DNA from: Stappia taiwanensis
GTDB taxonomy: Bacteria; Pseudomonadota; Alphaproteobacteria; Rhizobiales; Stappiaceae
Assembly: GCF_014635285.1 (NCBI RefSeq)
Contig: NZ_BMCR01000003.1
Coordinates: forward strand, 248,001 to 312,000
Direction: 5' to 3'
DNA length: 64,000 nucleotides
A program made the translations under genes and the position numbers. This document shows, one piece after another, positions 44,684 through 53,579 of the stretch (positions are counted from its first letter, which is position 1; every line of letters starts with the position of its first letter). The notes under the pieces are model-generated. The model made no database searches and was not told the origin of the DNA. It worked only from the letters and a program-made list of their open reading frames with translations.

Positions 44684-45619
44684 ATGCGTATTCTGGCCCT
44701 GCTCGCCGCGCTTGCGATCGCCATGCCCGCCCATGCGGCGGACAAGATGACGTTGTTGCTCGAATGGTACGTCAACCCGGACCACGGTCCGATCATCGTT
44801 GCACAGGAACTCGGCTATTTCGCCGACGAGGGGCTGGAGGTGGAGATTGTCGCCCCGGCCGATCCCAGCGCGCCGCCCAAGCTGGTTGCCGCCGGTAAGG
44901 CGGATCTGGCGATTTCCTACCAGCCCCAGGTGCATTTGCAGGTGCATGAGGGCATGCCGTTGAAGCGGGTCGGGACGCTGATCGCCAGCCCGCTCAACTG
45001 TCTGATGGTGCGCGACGAAGGTCCGGTGAAGACCATTGCCGACCTGAAGGGCCGCAAGGTCGGTTATTCGGTCGCCGGCGTCGAGGAAGCGGTGCTGAAG
45101 GCGATGCTCGCCAAGAACGGCATGAGCATGGACGATGTGGAGATGGTCAACGTCAACTGGTCGCTGGCCCCGTCGGTCATGTCCGGCCAGGTCGATGCGG
45201 TGATCGGCGCCTATCGCAATGTGGAGCTGAACCAGATGGCGATCGAGGGCGTCAAGGGGCGCTGCTTCTTCGTCGAGGAAGAGGGCGCGCCGAGCTACGA
45301 CGAGCTGATCTACGTCGCCCATGCGGACACCATGGACAAGGACAAGATCGCCCGCTTCCTGTCGGCGACCGAACGGGCGATGCAATACATCGTCAATCAC
45401 CCGCAGAAGAGCTTCGAGATCTACTCCGGCACGGCCAAGGAACTGCAGGACGAACTCAACAAGCGCGCCTGGTTCGACACCATCTCCCGCTTCGCCCTGC
45501 GCCCGGCGGCGCTGGATGCGGGCCGCTATGAGCGGTTCGAGGAATTCCTGCTCGAATACGGCCTGATCAAGGAAAAGCGCCCGGTGGCCGATTTCGCCAT
45601 CGACGTGACCGCGAAGTAA
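44684..45619 (+). CDS. thiY: HMP-precursor ABC transporter substrate-binding protein ThiY
   Basis: A 311-aa periplasmic NMT1/THI5-like binding protein. A short signal peptide (MRILALLAALAIAMPAHA, cleavage after AHA) precedes the LLEWYVNPDHGPIIVAQELGYFADEGLEV start that is diagnostic of the ThiY/N-formyl-aminopyrimidine group. It is thought to bring a formylaminopyrimidine (a thiamine breakdown product) to the ThiXZ transporter, for recycling by TenA. It follows thiE by 34 bp. Confidence 0.92.
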   Translation: MRILALLAALAIAMPAHAADKMTLLLEWYVNPDHGPIIVAQELGYFADEGLEVEIVAPADPSAPPKLVAAGKADLAISYQPQVHLQVHEGMPLKRVGTLIASPLNCLMVRDEGPVKTIADLKGRKVGYSVAGVEEAVLKAMLAKNGMSMDDVEMVNVNWSLAPSVMSGQVDAVIGAYRNVELNQMAIEGVKGRCFFVEEEGAPSYDELIYVAHADTMDKDKIARFLSATERAMQYIVNHPQKSFEIYSGTAKELQDELNKRAWFDTISRFALRPAALDAGRYERFEEFLLEYGLIKEKRPVADFAIDVTAK

Positions 45620-45629
45620 GGGGGCGAGA

Positions 45630-46328
45630 ATGACCTTCCACACCACCGCGCCGGATTTCGGCTCCACCGTTTTCGCCCGCTGGCGCGCCGAAGCCGGCGA
45701 GGACTGGCACGCCTACACCCGCCATGCCTTCGTGCGCGGTCTTGGCGATGGCAGCCTGCCGCAGGCGAATTTCCTTCACTACCTGGTGCAGGACTACATT
45801 TTCCTGTTCCATTTCGCCCGCGCCTGGGCGCTGGCGGTGGTCAAGGCGGACAATATCGCCGAGGCGCGTCTTGCCGCGTCGATTGTCGACGGTCTCGTCA
45901 ATCATGAGATGTCGCTGCATGTGGACATCTGCGGCAAGGCGGGCATTGCCGAAGAGGCGCTGCTGCAGGCCGAGGAAGAACGCGAGAACCTCGCCTACAC
46001 CCGCTATGTGATCGACGCTGGGCTGTCCGGCGACTTCCTCGATGTGGTGGCGGCGCTTGCCCCTTGCGTCTTCGGCTATGGCGAGATCGGTGCGGCGCTC
46101 GCGGCGGAGGCCGCCCCGGATGCCACCTACCGGCAGTGGATCGATACCTATGCCGGCGAGGAGTATCATGACATGTGCCGCCAGGTCGGCGCGCTGGTCG
46201 ATGCGGCGGTGGAGGCCCGTCTCGGGCCCGATCCGCAGTCTTCCCCGCGCTGGGCCATGATCAGCCGCCGGTTCCAGGCCGCGACCCGCCTTGAGGTCGG
46301 CTTCTGGGACATGGGGCTAAGGGGATAG
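45630..46328 (+). CDS. tenA: Aminopyrimidine aminohydrolase / thiaminase II
   Basis: A 232-aa all-helical TenA protein that hydrolyses aminopyrimidine to HMP in thiamine salvage. The catalytic Cys is seen in LAPCVFGYGEIG and the catalytic Glu in TYAGEEYHDMCRQV. The start HTYTRHAFVRGLGDGSLP-like region and YLVQDYIFLFHFARAWAL also fit the family. It is placed inside the ThiXYZ transporter operon, as expected if the transporter feeds it. Confidence 0.93.
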   Translation: MTFHTTAPDFGSTVFARWRAEAGEDWHAYTRHAFVRGLGDGSLPQANFLHYLVQDYIFLFHFARAWALAVVKADNIAEARLAASIVDGLVNHEMSLHVDICGKAGIAEEALLQAEEERENLAYTRYVIDAGLSGDFLDVVAALAPCVFGYGEIGAALAAEAAPDATYRQWIDTYAGEEYHDMCRQVGALVDAAVEARLGPDPQSSPRWAMISRRFQAATRLEVGFWDMGLRG

Positions 46329-46330
46329 AC

Positions 46331-47086
46331 TTGAAGCACGTTCATCCATCTTCCGCGCAGGTGCCGGCTCCCGGCCTGCGCCTGCGCGGGGATTTCGATC
46401 ACGCCGGCGTGCCGCTGTTTCGCGATCTCGATCTGACGGTCGCGGCCGGCGGCTGGACCTGCCTGCTCGGGCCCTCCGGGGTCGGCAAGTCGACCGTGTT
46501 GCGGCTGCTCGCCGGGCTTGAGACCGGCGGCAGCTTCACCGGTGAGATCGGCGCCGACGATGGCGGACCGATTGCCGGGCGCATTGCCTTCATGGCCCAG
46601 ACCGATCTGCTGGCGCCCTGGCTCGATGTGCGCGGCAATGTCACGCTCGGCGCTCGCTTGCGCGGCGAGACCCCGGACGCGGCGCGCGCAGAGGAGCTGA
46701 TCGCCCGGGTCGGGCTGGCCGATCATGTGCACAAATGGCCGGCGAGCTTGTCCGGCGGCATGCGCCAGCGGGTGGCGCTGGCGCGGGTGCTGATGGAGGA
46801 TCGTCCCATCGTGCTGCTGGATGAGCCCTTCGGCGCGCTGGACGCCCGGACCCGGGCGGAAATGCAGGAACTGGCGTTCGAAACGCTCACCGGGCGCACG
46901 GTGCTGCTGGTGACGCACGATCCGGCGGAGGCGGTGCGCCTTGGGCACCACCTGTTCATCCTGTCGGAAAACGGTCTCAGCGAATGCGCCGGGCTGGAGA
47001 ACGAGCCGGTGCGGGCCGTCGATGCGCCCGAAACCATCGAGATGCAGGTGCGGCTGTTCCGCAGCCTGCGGGGAGGTGTGGCATGA
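46331..47086 (+). CDS. thiZ: HMP-precursor ABC transporter ATP-binding protein ThiZ
   Basis: A 251-aa ABC ATPase of the nitrate/taurine/thiamine-precursor class. Walker A GPSGVGKST, Q-loop in AFMAQTDLLAPWLDV, signature LSGGMRQRVALARV, Walker B IVLLDEPFGALD and H-loop LLVTHDPAEAV are all intact. The start is a TTG 3 nt after the tenA stop (no ATG precedes the ABC domain). The 3' end overlaps thiX (ATGA). Confidence 0.92.
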   Translation: MKHVHPSSAQVPAPGLRLRGDFDHAGVPLFRDLDLTVAAGGWTCLLGPSGVGKSTVLRLLAGLETGGSFTGEIGADDGGPIAGRIAFMAQTDLLAPWLDVRGNVTLGARLRGETPDAARAEELIARVGLADHVHKWPASLSGGMRQRVALARVLMEDRPIVLLDEPFGALDARTRAEMQELAFETLTGRTVLLVTHDPAEAVRLGHHLFILSENGLSECAGLENEPVRAVDAPETIEMQVRLFRSLRGGVA

Positions 47087-47853
47087 CCCGTCGTCGGTTG
47101 CTCGATGGACTGCTGGCCGCCACCGTCGCCATTCTGCTGTGGCAGGCGCTGGTCTGGATCACCGGGGTGCCGCCCTTCATCCTGCCCGGACCGCTGCGGG
47201 TCGCCGGAAGCCTGGTCGACAATGCCGGCCTGATCCTCGACCACGCGACGATCACCGTCGCCGAGGTGCTGATCGGCCTGGTGCTCGGCGCGCTGTTCGG
47301 CGCGATGACGGCGCTGCATCTGATGATCTCGCCGCTCGCCCGCCGGCTGGTTCTGCCGGTGATGGTGTTCAGCCAGGCGATCCCGGTGTTCGCGCTGGCG
47401 CCGATCCTGACCCTGTGGTTCGGCTACGGCATGGCCTCCAAGATCGTCATGGCGCTGCTGATCATCTATTTCCCAGTGGTCTCAACCTTCTATGACGGCT
47501 TGCGCCGCACCGATCCGGGGCTGCTGGATCTGGCCCAGACCATGGGGGCCCGGCCACGCCGGACCCTGTTTTTCCTGCGGCTTCCGGCCGCGCTTCCGGC
47601 CTTCGGCTCCGGCCTGCGGCTGGCTGCGGTTTACGCGCCGATTGGCGCGGTGATCGGCGAATGGGTCGGCGCCTCGCGCGGGCTCGGCTACCTGATGCTG
47701 CTGGCCAATGGCCGAGCGAAGACGGACCTGATGTTCGCGGCGATGTTCGTGCTGGCGGCCTTTGCCGTGCTCCTCTATGCCGTCGTGTCGGTCATCACCC
47801 GGCGCATGGTTCGGTGGTCCGATGAGACCGTCGAGGCGACCCCGCGCGCCTGA
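47083..47853 (+). CDS. thiX: HMP-precursor ABC transporter permease ThiX
   Basis: A 256-aa inner-membrane permease with about six helices and the EAA loop as LDLAQTMGARPRRTLFFLRLPAALPAFGSGLRLA, typical of the BinDTC family that partners NMT1-type binding proteins. The first helix is LLDGLLAATVAILLWQALVW. ATGA overlap with thiZ. It is the last gene of the riboswitch-controlled series; a GC-rich hairpin-prone region without U tract follows. Confidence 0.92.
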   Translation: MTRRRLLDGLLAATVAILLWQALVWITGVPPFILPGPLRVAGSLVDNAGLILDHATITVAEVLIGLVLGALFGAMTALHLMISPLARRLVLPVMVFSQAIPVFALAPILTLWFGYGMASKIVMALLIIYFPVVSTFYDGLRRTDPGLLDLAQTMGARPRRTLFFLRLPAALPAFGSGLRLAAVYAPIGAVIGEWVGASRGLGYLMLLANGRAKTDLMFAAMFVLAAFAVLLYAVVSVITRRMVRWSDETVEATPRA

Positions 47854-48042
47854 CGGGGTGATGATCCGATAGAGCACCTTTGCCCCGGGGGCGGCGCCCC
47901 TCCCGCCCTCGGGTGCCCGGAGGCAGGGGCGATTGTCCTTGCCTGCCGTGATATTGGCCGTTTATTGGTAGCATGACAGTTTGCGCCAGTGGTTCCGGCG
48001 ATCTCGTCGGACGGCGTTGCCGATCTTGGGGGCAGGACAGCC

Positions 48043-48825
48043 ATGCAGAACGGGGGAATGGCCGGAGGCGCAGCGGCGTTTCTCTCGGCGGAAAACTGGC
48101 CGGCACCGGCCAGCGGGCCGTTGTATCTTCAGGTCAAACGCCGGCTCGAAGAGGCGGTCGCGAGCGGCATTGTCGCCCCGGGCGATGCCTTGCCCTCGGA
48201 GCGGGAAATCGCCAGCCTTGCCGGCATTTCGCGGGTCACCGTCCGCCGGGCGGTGCAGGAGCTGGTGAAGGAAGGGGTGCTGCTGCAACGGCAGGGCTCG
48301 GGCACCTTCGTCGCGCCGAAGGTGGAGCGGGTCGAGCAATCCCTGTCGCATCTGACGAGCTTTTCCGAGGACATGGCCCGGCGCGGCAAGACGACCACCG
48401 CGCAGTGGCTGGAACGGGGCGTTTTCGAACCCTCGCCGGAAGAAACGGTGGTGCTTGGGCTGTCACCGGGCGACCGGGTGGCGCGGCTGAGTCGGCTGCG
48501 GGTCGCCGATGGGGTGCCGCTGGCAATCGAGCGGGCGGTGCTGGCCACCGCCATGTTGCCGGATCCCGAAGGGGTGGAAAATTCCCTCTATGAGGCGCTG
48601 GACAAGGTCGGCAATCGGCCGGTGCGGGCGATCCAGCGGATCTCGGCGCAGACCCTTGGCGAGGAGGCGGCCCGTCTGCTCGACGCGCCGGTTGGCGCGG
48701 CGGCCCTGCGCATCGAGCGGATTTCCTATCTCGCCAGCGGCCGGGTGGTGGAGCACACAACCTCGACCTACCGGGGCGATGCCTATGATTTCGTCGCGGA
48801 GCTGCGCTTGCGGCAGCCGCGTTGA
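48043..48825 (+). CDS. GntR-family regulator with UTRA domain
   Basis: A 260-aa HutC-type regulator. The N-terminal winged helix is PLYLQVKRRLEEAVASGIVAPGDALPSEREIASLAGISRVTVRRAVQELVKEGVLLQRQGSGTFV. The C-terminal UTRA ligand domain includes SRLRVADGVPLAIERAVL and the closing TSTYRGDAYDFVAEL. The ATG at 48043 follows GGGGGCAGGA; the frame is open upstream without domain sequence. It sits between thiX and the convergent thiamine pyrophosphokinase gene, suggesting control of thiamine transport or salvage by a small ligand, in addition to the riboswitch (inference). Confidence 0.85.
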   Translation: MQNGGMAGGAAAFLSAENWPAPASGPLYLQVKRRLEEAVASGIVAPGDALPSEREIASLAGISRVTVRRAVQELVKEGVLLQRQGSGTFVAPKVERVEQSLSHLTSFSEDMARRGKTTTAQWLERGVFEPSPEETVVLGLSPGDRVARLSRLRVADGVPLAIERAVLATAMLPDPEGVENSLYEALDKVGNRPVRAIQRISAQTLGEEAARLLDAPVGAAALRIERISYLASGRVVEHTTSTYRGDAYDFVAELRLRQPR

Positions 48826-48868
48826 TCGCCGCGCGGCTCTGAAGCCGGGGAGGGGCGAGTACCCCCCC

Positions 48869-49540
48869 TCAGACCGTGCCTGCCGCGTCCGTGTCATACG
48901 GGCGGGCGATCAGCAGCGCCTTGCCGGCCTCCAGGCCGACGGACAGCGGCGCTTCCGTCTCGGCCAGGATCTTGTTCGACAGGGTCAGAGTGTCGCCGAG
49001 GGGAACGTCGCGCCGGGAGAGCGGCCAGTGCACCCCCTCCAGCGTCAGGCCGGTGAGATCCGACAGGGCAAGCACCGAGAACAGGCTGTTGGCCGGCAGG
49101 TCGAACGACTGACTGCCCGGCGTCAGTGGCCAGGCTTCCTCCAGACCGCTGGTCATCAGCACACTGATGCCGCGCTCCCGCACGGCCATGCCGAGCAGAA
49201 GGTTCTGCATCGCATGGTCCGAGCGCTCGCCGCCAAGGGCGCCGGCGATCACCAGCCGGGTCGCGCCTCGCTCCAGCGCCGCCTCCACCGCAAGTGCCCC
49301 ATCGGTCATGTCCTTGGCCGGGGGATGGGCCTCGCGCGGGATATGCTCCCAGGTCGATTGCAGACCGGCCGGGCTGGAATCGAAATCGCCGACCCACAGC
49401 TCCGGCAGTAGCTCCAGCACGCCGGCATGGCGGATCCCGCCGTCGGCGGCGATGGCGGGAAGCCCGGCGACCTGGCGCAAAAGCCGGTCGGTGAGGGTCA
49501 GATGGCCGCCAAGGAGAATCAGGAAAGGGGTGTCGTTCAT
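48869..49540 (-). CDS. thiN: Thiamine pyrophosphokinase
   Basis: A 223-aa enzyme that makes thiamine pyrophosphate from thiamine and ATP. Signature parts: PAIAADGGIRHAGVL, ELWVGDFDSSPAGL (catalytic DFDS), the Lys/Asp of PPAKDMTDGALAVEAAL, and the C-terminal beta-sandwich FSVLALSDLTGLTLEGVHWPLS. An upstream in-frame ATG at 49555 would add five residues. It is convergent with the GntR/UTRA gene. It completes the salvage route for imported or recycled thiamine. Confidence 0.9.
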   Translation of the reverse strand: MNDTPFLILLGGHLTLTDRLLRQVAGLPAIAADGGIRHAGVLELLPELWVGDFDSSPAGLQSTWEHIPREAHPPAKDMTDGALAVEAALERGATRLVIAGALGGERSDHAMQNLLLGMAVRERGISVLMTSGLEEAWPLTPGSQSFDLPANSLFSVLALSDLTGLTLEGVHWPLSRRDVPLGDTLTLSNKILAETEAPLSVGLEAGKALLIARPYDTDAAGTV

Positions 49541-49666
49541 GCGTTCAGGGCTCATGCTTGCTCTGGGATGAGGGCCGGTGCGCGGCGACCTGGCGCCGGG
49601 GAATAGGCGGTTCTGGGCGCGAATCCCGCGTTCGGCTGGCGCTGACGCCAGCGGGCCGGCACACTG

Positions 49667-49681
49667 GGGATAGTATATCCC
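49667..49681. promoter_or_regulatory. Inverted repeat upstream of the SAF-domain dehydrogenase gene
   Basis: GGGATA-GTA-TATCCC is a 6-bp inverted repeat with a 3-nt centre, about 22 bp before the ATG at 49704. GntR-family sites often have such a short central spacing, and two GntR genes are in the neighbourhood; which protein binds is unknown. Confidence 0.4.
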
Positions 49682-49703
49682 AGAACGATATCAGGGGGGG
49701 AAT

Positions 49704-51047
49704 ATGAATCTGTCGCGGATGTTGCTGGAGCGGGAGGCGGAAGGCCGGCCGGTGCGGGTTGCCTTGATCGGGGCCGGGAAATTCGGCTCCATGTATCTGA
49801 CCCAGGCGCGGCTGACGCGCGGGGTGCATATCGCGGCGGTGATCGACCTTGCCCCGGTGCGGGCGCGCGCGACCCTTGCCAGATGCGGCTGGCCGCAGGA
49901 GCAGGCCAAGGCACGCGATCTCGACGCGGCGGTGGCGACCGGGGCGACCTGGGTCTCCGACAACGCCGAGGCCGTTCTGGCCGATCCGCGCATCGATGTG
50001 GTGATCGAGGCGACCGGCGATCCGGCGGTCGGCATCCGCCACGCCCTCGCGGTGATCGGCGCCGGCAAGCATGTCATCATGGTCAATGTGGAAGCGGATG
50101 TGCTGGCCGGGCCGTTGCTGGCGGCACGGGCGGAGGCGGCGGGCGTCGTCTATTCGCTCGCCTGGGGCGATCAACCGGCGCTGATCTGCGAACAGGTGGA
50201 CTGGGCGCGGACCTGCGGCTTCAAGGTGGTCTGCGCCGGCAAGGGCACCCGCTACCTGCCCGGCTATCACAGCCTGACACCGGAGACGGTGTGGGAGGTG
50301 CTCGGCCAGTATCTCAACATCACCGACCGCGCGAGCATCAACCCGAAGATGTTCAACTCGTTCCTGGATGGCACCAAGTCAGGCATCGAAATGACCGCCG
50401 TGTGCAACGCCACCGGCCTGGTCAGCCAGCCGGACGGGCTCGCCTTCCCGCCGGCCAGCCGGTTCGAACTGGCCGATGTGTGCAAGCCGGGCGAGGAGGG
50501 CGGAACGCTGGCGCTCTCCGGCACGACCGAGGTGGTGTCCTCGCTGACCCGGGACGGCAAGGACATTCTCCATCATCTGGCGATGGGCACCTTCGTGGTG
50601 ATCGAGGGCGAGACCGACTACGCGCGGCAGTGCTTCCGTGAGTATCACATGCTGGAGGACGCCAGCGGCCGGTTTGCCGCGCTCTACCGGCCAACGCATA
50701 TGATCGGCATGGAGCTTGGGGTGTCCGTTGCCTCGGCGGCGCTGCGCGGCGAGCCGACCGGTGCCCCGCGCGGCTTCGTCAGCGATGTGGTGGCCACCGC
50801 CAAACGGGCGCTGAAAGCCGGCGAAATGCTCGACGGGGAGGGCGGGGCGACGGTCTGGGGCAAGCAGCAGCCCGCCACCACTTCGCTCCGCGAAGGCTAT
50901 CTGCCGCTCGGGCTGGCCGCCCATGTGGCACTGCGCCGGGACGTGGCGGAAGGGGCGGTGCTCACCTGGGAGGACGTGGTCATCGACCCGGAAGCGGAGG
51001 CGGTACGCATCCGCCGGGAGATGGAAGCCCGCTTCGCCCCGAGCTGA
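49704..51047 (+). CDS. Homoserine-dehydrogenase-like NAD(P)-binding protein with SAF domain
   Basis: A 447-aa protein. It starts with a Rossmann domain (RVALIGAGKFGSMYLTQARL, then VIDLAPVRA, and the D-P-x-I-D-V-VIEATGDP strand). A catalytic-like middle follows (FKVVCAGKGTRYLPGYH, NPKMFNSFLDGTKSGIEM). It ends with a SAF-type beta-clip (LREGYLPLGLAAHVALRRDVAEGAVLTWEDV). This arrangement is found in a group of sugar-acid or tetronate-associated oxidoreductases of uncertain reaction. GGGGGGG precedes the ATG. It is divergent from thiN and convergent with sdaA; no pathway partner is adjacent. Confidence 0.72.
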   Translation: MNLSRMLLEREAEGRPVRVALIGAGKFGSMYLTQARLTRGVHIAAVIDLAPVRARATLARCGWPQEQAKARDLDAAVATGATWVSDNAEAVLADPRIDVVIEATGDPAVGIRHALAVIGAGKHVIMVNVEADVLAGPLLAARAEAAGVVYSLAWGDQPALICEQVDWARTCGFKVVCAGKGTRYLPGYHSLTPETVWEVLGQYLNITDRASINPKMFNSFLDGTKSGIEMTAVCNATGLVSQPDGLAFPPASRFELADVCKPGEEGGTLALSGTTEVVSSLTRDGKDILHHLAMGTFVVIEGETDYARQCFREYHMLEDASGRFAALYRPTHMIGMELGVSVASAALRGEPTGAPRGFVSDVVATAKRALKAGEMLDGEGGATVWGKQQPATTSLREGYLPLGLAAHVALRRDVAEGAVLTWEDVVIDPEAEAVRIRREMEARFAPS

Positions 51048-51076
51048 GACACAGGCGCGCGTCGGCGGGGCGCCGG

Positions 51077-52459
51077 TCAGCAGGCGACCACGTTGACCGC
51101 CAATCCGCCCTTTGAGGTCTCCTTGTACTTGTCGGTCATGTCGAGGCCGGTCTGGCGCATCGTCTCGATGCAACTGTCGAGCGGCACGAAATGGGTGCCG
51201 TCGCCGCGCAGCGCCAGCGAGGCGGCGGTCACCGCCTTGACCGCGCCAAGCGCGTTGCGCTCGATGCAGGGCACCTGCACCAGCCCGCCGATCGGATCGC
51301 AGGTCATGCCCAGATGGTGCTCCAGCGCGATCTCGGCGGCGTTTTCCACCTGGGCGTTGCTGCCGCCGAGGGCCGCGCACAGCCCCGCCGCCGCCATCGC
51401 CGAGGCCGAACCGACCTCGCCCTGGCAACCGACCTCCGCGCCGGAGATCGAGGCATTGGCCTTGATGATGCCGCCGATGGCCGCCGCCACCAGGAGGAAG
51501 GTGCGGATACCGGAGCCGCAGCCGTCCGGGCAATGGTCGAGGTAGTAGCGGATCACCGCCGGGATCACCCCGGCGGCGCCATTGGTCGGCGCGGTGACCA
51601 GCGACCCGCCGGCGGCGTTTTCCTCGTTGACCGCCATGGCGTAGACGCCGAGCCAGTCCATCACCGTGTGCTGGAAGGGCCGGTTCTTGCCGGCGTCACC
51701 GAGGAGCTTTTGATGAATGGCACGGGCGCGGCGCTTGATCTTGAGCCCGCCGGGCAACTCGCCCTCCAGCGATAGCCCGCGTTCCAGGCAGGCGTTCATG
51801 GCGCGCCAGATCCGGTCAAGCCCCTCATCGAGATCGCCATCGGGATCGCGCGCCTCCTCGTTCGCCCGTTTCATCGCCTCGATCGACAGGCCGCTGGCCT
51901 CGCCCATCTGCAGCATTTCCGCCGCGCTGCGGAAGGCGAAGGGGGCTCGCTCGTCATTGGTTCGCGGCATCAGGTCGTTCTGCCGCTCAAGCTCCTCGGC
52001 GGTGGCGACGAACCCGCCGCCGATGGAATAGACGGTCTCTTCCAGCAGCGTCTCCCCCTCCGGGCCAAGGGCGCGGAAGATCATGCCATTGGCATGGGCC
52101 GGCAGCGGCGGGCCGTAGTCGAATACCAGATCGGTCTCAGGGTCGAAGGCAATGCCGCCGATGCCCTCCACCATCACCCGCTTGTCCCGCTGCAGCCGCT
52201 CCATTTCCCCCTCGATGCAGGCGGGGTCGATCGTCGCCGGGTCATGGCCGGCCAGGCCGAGGCAGATCGCCCGATCGCTGGCATGCCCCTTTCCGGTGAA
52301 GGCAAGCGAGCCGTGCAGCGAGGCGGTGATCCGGGCCGGCTTCAGGCCCTTGCTGCGCAGATCGTCGAGAAAGCGGCCGGCGGCGACCATCGGTCCCATG
52401 GTGTGCGAGGACGACGGACCGATGCCGATCTTGAAGATATCGAAAACGCTGATGAACAC
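51077..52459 (-). CDS. sdaA: L-serine ammonia-lyase (single-chain, 4Fe-4S)
   Basis: A 460-aa enzyme that converts L-serine to pyruvate and ammonia using an oxygen-sensitive [4Fe-4S] cluster. N-terminal beta domain [23 protein letters not shown] and catalytic alpha domain: [38 protein letters not shown], and [18 protein letters not shown], which supply the cluster Cys residues; it ends [13 protein letters not shown]. The start is the GTG at 52459, as GGGAGG lies five nt upstream and the family sequence begins with its next residue. No serine transporter is adjacent. Confidence 0.94.
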   Translation of the reverse strand: MFISVFDIFKIGIGPSSSHTMGPMVAAGRFLDDLRSKGLKPARITASLHGSLAFTGKGHASDRAICLGLAGHDPATIDPACIEGEMERLQRDKRVMVEGIGGIAFDPETDLVFDYGPPLPAHANGMIFRALGPEGETLLEETVYSIGGGFVATAEELERQNDLMPRTNDERAPFAFRSAAEMLQMGEASGLSIEAMKRANEEARDPDGDLDEGLDRIWRAMNACLERGLSLEGELPGGLKIKRRARAIHQKLLGDAGKNRPFQHTVMDWLGVYAMAVNEENAAGGSLVTAPTNGAAGVIPAVIRYYLDHCPDGCGSGIRTFLLVAAAIGGIIKANASISGAEVGCQGEVGSASAMAAAGLCAALGGSNAQVENAAEIALEHHLGMTCDPIGGLVQVPCIERNALGAVKAVTAASLALRGDGTHFVPLDSCIETMRQTGLDMTDKYKETSKGGLAVNVVAC

Positions 52460-52630
52460 ATGTCCCTCCCAGAACGTGTCTGCAGCTTTTTTCGCCCTCG
52501 GCACCTCCACACTAGGGGCGGCTGCTTGCGCGGGATCATGCCGCGCAAGCGATGGCGCGTCACCCGCAAACTGCCGATTGTCGCAATTGGCTCTTGGCGG
52601 CGTCGCATCTCGGCGACCCGAGGGCCGAAA

Positions 52631-53365
52631 CTATCCGGCGGCCGGGCTGCCCCGGTCCTGCACGTCCTCAGGCCAGAGGAAGGCATAGACGGCGAGGGAA
52701 AAGCCGATGTGCTCGTTAAGAAGGGAAATGGCCCGGTCCGCGTCGCGGGCAAGGGTGGCTTCCATCAGCTCCGTGTGATGGGCAAGGCCGAGGGTGCGCT
52801 CGATCAGCGCCTGGAAGTGGCCGGCCGCCTCGCTGTCCATCTTGCGACGTGGCGCCGGGCCGCTGATCATGTGCCGGTGATGGCGGGTAAGCTGCTCCCG
52901 GATCTGATGCTGAAAGCCGGCCAGCCAGACGGAGCTGTCGCCGGCCAGAAGCGCATCGTGAAAGGCATCGTGACGGGCTTCCCACTGCGCGATCCTGTCG
53001 CCGGCCATCACCGGATCCGGTGGCGGGGTCTGCGCCAGAAGGTAATGGGCGGCGACAACCTGGCCTTCCCACTCCGCACCGCCCGCCTCGATCGACCGGC
53101 GCAACAGGGTGCTTTCCACCGCGCGGCGAGCTTCCTGCAGGTCCACCAGCGAGGCGGCGGAGACCGGCGCCACCCGATAACCGCGATTGCGCTCCGAAAT
53201 CACCAGCCGTTCCGCTTCCAGCCGTGACAGCGCCTCGCGCAAGGGGGTCCAGCCAAGGCCGTAGCGTTCGGTCAGGGTGGCCACCACCAACGGGGCGCCC
53301 GGCGCCAGCCGGCAGGACAGGATATCGCTTCGCAAACGGCTCAGAGCTTCGTCGGTCTTTGTCAT
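52631..53365 (-). CDS. GntR-family regulator with FCD domain
   Basis: A 244-aa FadR/FCD-type regulator. The winged helix is LRSDILSCRLAPGAPLVVATLTERYGLGWTPLREALSRLEAERLVI. The helical FCD domain contains metal-binding-type residues, with WEARHDAFHDALLAG and two later His (LTRHHRHM, LAHHTELMEATLARDADRAISLL). It is divergent from the kynurenine operon with a perfect AT palindrome between them, making it the best candidate regulator of kynU-kynA-kynB (inference). Lrp-type KynR is the known regulator in other proteobacteria. Confidence 0.88.
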   Translation of the reverse strand: MTKTDEALSRLRSDILSCRLAPGAPLVVATLTERYGLGWTPLREALSRLEAERLVISERNRGYRVAPVSAASLVDLQEARRAVESTLLRRSIEAGGAEWEGQVVAAHYLLAQTPPPDPVMAGDRIAQWEARHDAFHDALLAGDSSVWLAGFQHQIREQLTRHHRHMISGPAPRRKMDSEAAGHFQALIERTLGLAHHTELMEATLARDADRAISLLNEHIGFSLAVYAFLWPEDVQDRGSPAAG

Positions 53366-53435
53366 CGCATGCCGTTTCCATGTGGCGCGGGGTGCACGTT
53401 CGCCGATGATAGTTCAGGAAAATACAATCGACATA

Positions 53436-53447
53436 ATTATATATAAT
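53436..53447. promoter_or_regulatory. Perfect palindrome ATTATATATAAT, putative operator
   Basis: A 12-bp perfect palindrome in an AT-rich island between divergent gntR/FCD and kynU, about 70 bp from gntR and 130 bp from kynU. It includes a TATAAT on each strand and could cover both promoters. Confidence 0.45.
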
Positions 53448-53579
53448 CCTTGCCGCCTGTCTTCCCCGTTGTTAGGCTGCCTTCGACATCCGGGAGGAAC
53501 CTGGCGCAAATGCGCGGGTCGGATGCGGACCGTGTTGCCCTGATTTGCGATGGGCCGGTGATTGGGAGAGGCGATATCC

